A DNA stretch of 64,000 nucleotides from Stomorhina lunata (taxonomy: Eukaryota > Arthropoda > Insecta > Diptera > Rhiniidae). Shown here piece after piece: positions 60,301 to 64,000 of this stretch. Under the pieces are notes generated by a model. That model was not told the DNA's origin. It saw nothing but the letters and a program-made list of their open reading frames with translations, and did no database searches. The stretch spans positions 112,820,739-112,884,738 of the forward strand of contig OW121742.1 of the NCBI GenBank assembly GCA_933228675.1, given 5' to 3'. The position numbers and the translations under genes are program-made. Within the stretch, counting starts at the first letter, position 1. Each line of letters starts with the position of its first letter.

Positions 60301-62028
60301 TCTTATTTTAAAGGAAGTTTCTTTTTCTTATATTTGTGGGAAACTTTTCTAAAATGTCCATAATTTTATAGGAAAGTTTTAAAAAATTTCTATTTTTATA
60401 GATAATTTTTCAAAAGATTTCCTATTTTTAAAGGAAATTTTTTAAAAATTTCCTATTTTTTTAGGAAATTTTTCAAAAACTTCCTATTTTTATAGGAAAT
60501 TTTTCAAAAATTTCCTATTTTTATAGGAAATTTTTCAAAAATTTCCTATTTTTATAGGAAATTTTTCAAAAATTTCCTATTTTTATAGGAAATTTTTCAA
60601 AAATTTCCTATTTTTATAGGAAATTTTTCAAAAATTTCCTATTTTTATAGGAAATTTTTCAAAAATTTCCTATTTTTATAGGAAATTTTTCAAAAATTTC
60701 CTATTTTTATAGGAAATTTTTCAAAAATTTCCTATTTTTATAGGAAATTTTTCAAAAATTTCCTATTTTTATAGGAAATTTTTCAAAAATTTCCTATTTT
60801 TATAGGAAATTTTTCAAAAATTTCCTATTTTTATTGGAAATTTTTCAAAAATTTCCTATTTTTATTGGAAATTTTTCAAAAATTTCCTATTTTTATAGGA
60901 AATTTTTCAAAAATTTCCTATTTTTATAGGAAATTTTTCAAAAATTTCCTATTTTTATAGGAAATTTTTCAAAAATTTCCTATTTTTATAGGAAATTTTT
61001 CAAAAATTTCCTATTTTTATAGGAAATTTTTCAAAAATTTCCTATTTTTATAGGAAATTTTTCAAAAATTTCCTATTTTTATAGGAAATTTTTCAAAAAT
61101 TTCCTATTTTTATAGGAAATTTTTCAAAAATTTCCTATTTTTATAGGAAATTTTTCAAAAATTTCCTATTTTTATAGGAAATTTTTTCAAAAATTTCCTA
61201 TTTTTATAGGAAATTTTTCAAAAATTTCCTATTTTTATAGGAAATTTTTCAAAAATTTCCTATTTTTATAGGAAATTTTTCAAAAATTTCCTATTTTTAT
61301 AGGAAATTTTTCAAAAATTTCCTATTTTTATAGGAAATTTTTCAAAAATTTCCTATTTTTATAGGAAATTTTTCAAAAATTTCCTATTTTTATAGGAAAT
61401 TTTTCAAAAATTTCCTATTTTTATAGGAAATTTTTCAAAAATTTCCTACTTTTATAGGAAATTTTTCAAAATTTTCCTATTTTTATAGAAAATTTTTCAA
61501 AAATTTCCTATTTTTATCGGAAATTTTTCAAAAATTTCCTATTTTTATAGGAAATTTTTCAAAAATTTCCTATTTTAATAGGAAATTTTTCAAAAATTTT
61601 CTATTTTTATAGGAAATTTTTCAAAAATTTTCTATTTTTATAGGAAATTTTTCAAAAATTTTCTATTTTTATAGGAAATTTTTCAAAAATTTTCTATTTT
61701 TATAGGAAATTTTTCAAAAATTGCCTATTTTTATAAGAAATTTTTCAAAAATTTCTTATTTTTATAGGAAAGTTTTCAAAAATTTCCTATTTTTATAGGA
61801 AAGTTTTCAAAAATTTCCTATTTTTAACGAAATTTTTCAAAAATTTCCTATTTTTATAGGAAATTTTTCAAAGATTTCCTATTTTTATGGAAATTTTTCA
61901 AAAATTTCCTATTTTTTAGGAAATTTTTCAAAAATTTCCTATTTTTTAGGAAATTTTTCAAAAATTTCCTATTTTTTAGGAAATTTTTCAAAAATTTCCT
62001 ATTTTTTAGGAAATTTTTCAAAAATTTA
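60301..62028 (+). repeat. 31-bp palindromic satellite, plus orientation, with a 30-bp subtype at its right end
   Basis: About 50 highly uniform copies. From about 61900 the spacer shortens (CCTATTTTTTAGG), giving about four 30-bp units. Because 30 is a multiple of three, these produce the repetitive minus-strand frame FLKNRK at 61854-62060, which is not a gene. Confidence 0.97.
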
Positions 62029-62460
62029 AATCTCTCGTTTTCGTCATAATTTATTAACAATTGATTAATATTTTACATTTTATATACTTACATTAATTTA
62101 TTTATTTGCCTGCCGCTCATTTAGTGCAATTCTGTCATAAGACTATACTTTACCACAACTTTTACATCAAATCAATCTCTTATCTAGAGTTAAATATACA
62201 TGGTGGCACATTAAATGTGCTTCCAGAAAAACCCAATTATTTTCTTAATATACAGATTGAATTCAATTTGTAAAAAGTTGTAGTGATTCCATTTTCATTC
62301 TCTGCTATACTATATCTGAGGACAAATTGGCAAATTCGATATCGATCCAAATGTAAAATATTTGAGAAACATTTTTGTAGCATACCTTTAGGATAATCTA
62401 AATTATACTAGAGTAGTCCACAATGTTTAAATATCACGTCATTACGTTTCTAACTTCCAA
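62029..62460. other. Unique DNA between arrays
   Basis: It holds the weak terminal-exon candidate at 62125-62273 and a dispersed motif copy at 62380 (TAGCATACCTTTAGG). Confidence 0.5.
62125..62273 (+). CDS. Candidate alternative terminal exon (short cytoplasmic tail), unproven
   Basis: After a pyrimidine-containing acceptor (CCTGCCGCTCATTTAG), a frame compatible with the phase-1 exit at 56462 stays open for 49 codons and ends in TAA at 62271. It would give RRRRRQDK-LQFCHKT and later NIHGGTLNVLPEKPNY. A 49-codon open frame in such AT-rich DNA is longer than usual but not decisive. I see no polyadenylation signal clearly tied to it, and the normal tail exon probably lies beyond the window. Confidence 0.2.
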
Positions 62461-62965
62461 AAGGTTTATATGAGCCTACGACTCTATGGAATGAGCTACG
62501 ACTGACTCTATACAGGAACCTACGACTCTATATAATGTTCTATGATTGACTATATACAGGTACCTACTTCTCTATGTAATGATTTTCGATTGACTCTATA
62601 TAAGAACATACGACTCTATGGAATGATCTACGACTGACTCTATATAGGAACCTATGACTCTATATAAATATCTACTATTGCCCCTACTCGTATATAGGAT
62701 TTTACGACTCTATGTAATGATCTACGGTTTACTCTATATAGGAACCAATGACTCTATATAATGATCTAAGATAGACTACTTGTATTTAGTAACATACGAT
62801 TCGATGACTGACTCTATATAGCAACATAAGAATCTATATAATGATTTACGATTGACTCTATATAGGAACCTACGATTCTATATAATGATCTACGACTGAC
62901 TCTATTCGTATATCGGGACTCTATGTAATGATCTACAATTTACACTATATAAGAACTTACGACTC
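62461..62965 (+). repeat. About 44-bp satellite TACGACTCTATATA, degenerate
   Basis: About eleven diverged copies. Each holds two related halves: ACGACTCTATATAATGATCT and a second with an extra GACT followed by CTATATAGGAACCT. Period 44 was read by aligning successive GGAACCTACGACTC blocks by eye. Confidence 0.88.
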
Positions 62966-64000
62966 TTTTGAAAAATTTTCTATAGAAAAATTTTTGATAA
63001 AAAAATTTCTATAGAAAAGTTTTTAATAAAAAAATTTTCTATTGAAAAATTTTTGATAAAACTTTTTTGGATAAAAAAATTACATACAAAAAAATATTTC
63101 TATAGAAAACTGTTTGATAAAAAATTTTCTATAGAAAAATTTTTGATAAAAAAAATTTCTATAAATAAATTTGTGATAAAAAAAATTTTGATAAAAAAAT
63201 TTTCTATAGAAAAATTTTTGATTAAAAAATGTTCTGTAGAAAAATTTATTGATAAAAAAAATTTTGATAAAAAAATTTTTTATAGAAAAATTTTTGATAG
63301 AAAAATTTTTGATAAAAATTTTTTTTCCATAGAAAAATTTTTTATAAAAAAAATTTTCTATAGAAAAATTTTTGATAAAAAAATTTTATATAGAAAACTT
63401 TTTGATAACAAAAAACAAAAAATTTTTGATAACAAAATTTTCTATAGAAAAATTTTTTGATAAAAAAATTTTCTATAGAAAAATTTTTTGATAAAAAAAT
63501 TTTCTATCGAAAAATTTTTTGATAAAAAAATTTTCTATAGAAAAATTTTTTGATAAAAAAATTTTCTATAGAAAAATTTGTTGATAAAAAAATTTTCTAT
63601 AGAAAAATTTGTTGATAAAAAATTTTCTATAGAAAAATAAAATTTATTTAAAAACTTCGATAGAAAAATTTGTGATAAACTCATTTTCTATAGAAAAATT
63701 TCTGATAAAATCTTTTCTATAAAAAAATGTTTGATTAAAAAATTTTCTAAAGAAAAATTTTTGATAAAAAAAATTTCCATAGAAAATATTCGAAAAAAAA
63801 AATTTCTATAGAAAAATTTTTGATAAAAAAAATTTTATAAAAAAAAATTTTATAAAAAAAAATTTTATAAAAAAAAATTTTATAAAAAAAAAATTCTATA
63901 ACAAAAGTTTTGATAAAAAAAATTTCTATAGAAAAATCTTTGATAAAAAAAATTTTATAAAAAAAAAATTTTATAAAGAAAAATTTTATAAAAAAAAATT
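62966..64000 (+). repeat. 30-32-bp A/T satellite with CTATAG core, runs off the window
   Basis: Units contain the palindrome TTTTCTATAGAAAA followed by ATTTTTTGATAAAAAAA with variable A and T runs. At the right end (63830-64000) it simplifies to AAAATTTTATAAAA. It directly abuts the 44-bp array. The 135-codon frame at 63053-63460 is a by-product. Confidence 0.94.

Noticed and set aside
63053..63460. 135-codon Lys/Phe/Ile-rich frame
   Set aside because: It lies wholly in the A/T satellite with the CTATAG core; stops are missing only because the A and T runs vary.

Overview
The window is eukaryotic and very AT-rich. It holds most of the extracellular part and the membrane anchor of one plus-strand, intron-rich gene. 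Spliced by reading frame, the exons encode a chain of immunoglobulin (Ig) domains followed by one transmembrane helix. GT-AG splice sites, phase-1 Ig borders, strong AT richness and the look of the protein point to a dipteran fly, probably a calyptrate such as a blow fly or house-fly relative. This is an inference, because no search was possible. The protein resembles insect neuronal/muscle Ig-family adhesion proteins. Neuromusculin is my best candidate from memory, but I do not give a symbol.

Layout: 1-23013 is intron with no exon I can support. Eleven exons follow, at 23014-23195, 23292-23467, 23616-23747, 24696-24811, 25796-26180, 28744-28873, 29173-29268, 33177-33332, 39020-39102, 46087-46273 and 56322-56462. 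Together they give the second half of one Ig domain, five more Ig domains, a short juxtamembrane stretch, the membrane helix and a basic stop-transfer run. All junction phases agree. The 5' exons (signal peptide, earlier Ig domains) and the cytoplasmic tail lie outside, apart from a weak candidate tail exon at 62125-62273.

Roughly 35 kb of the 64 kb, by my boundaries, is tandem satellite DNA, all of it in introns of this gene or the flanking intron. One palindromic 31-bp family forms at least twelve arrays in both orientations. Three further families have a 30-31-bp period and share a TTTTCTATAGAAAA palindrome. Other arrays have periods of 12 bp (two arrays), 16 bp and about 44 bp. Several show higher-order duplications whose spacing is an exact multiple of the unit.

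Most interesting: (1) a 984-base intron-like insert in the third complete-frame Ig region that has no stop, is a multiple of three and reads through in frame, so it looks like an exitron adding 328 residues; (2) several unrelated-looking satellites built on the same plan, a dyad core with a ~31-bp pitch, with orientation flips at dyad axes; (3) opposite-orientation arrays flanking the 83-nt exon at 39020, a layout that favours circular RNA or exon skipping; (4) a short dispersed motif around AAGTATGC that recurs across the unique intron DNA, often close to array edges.
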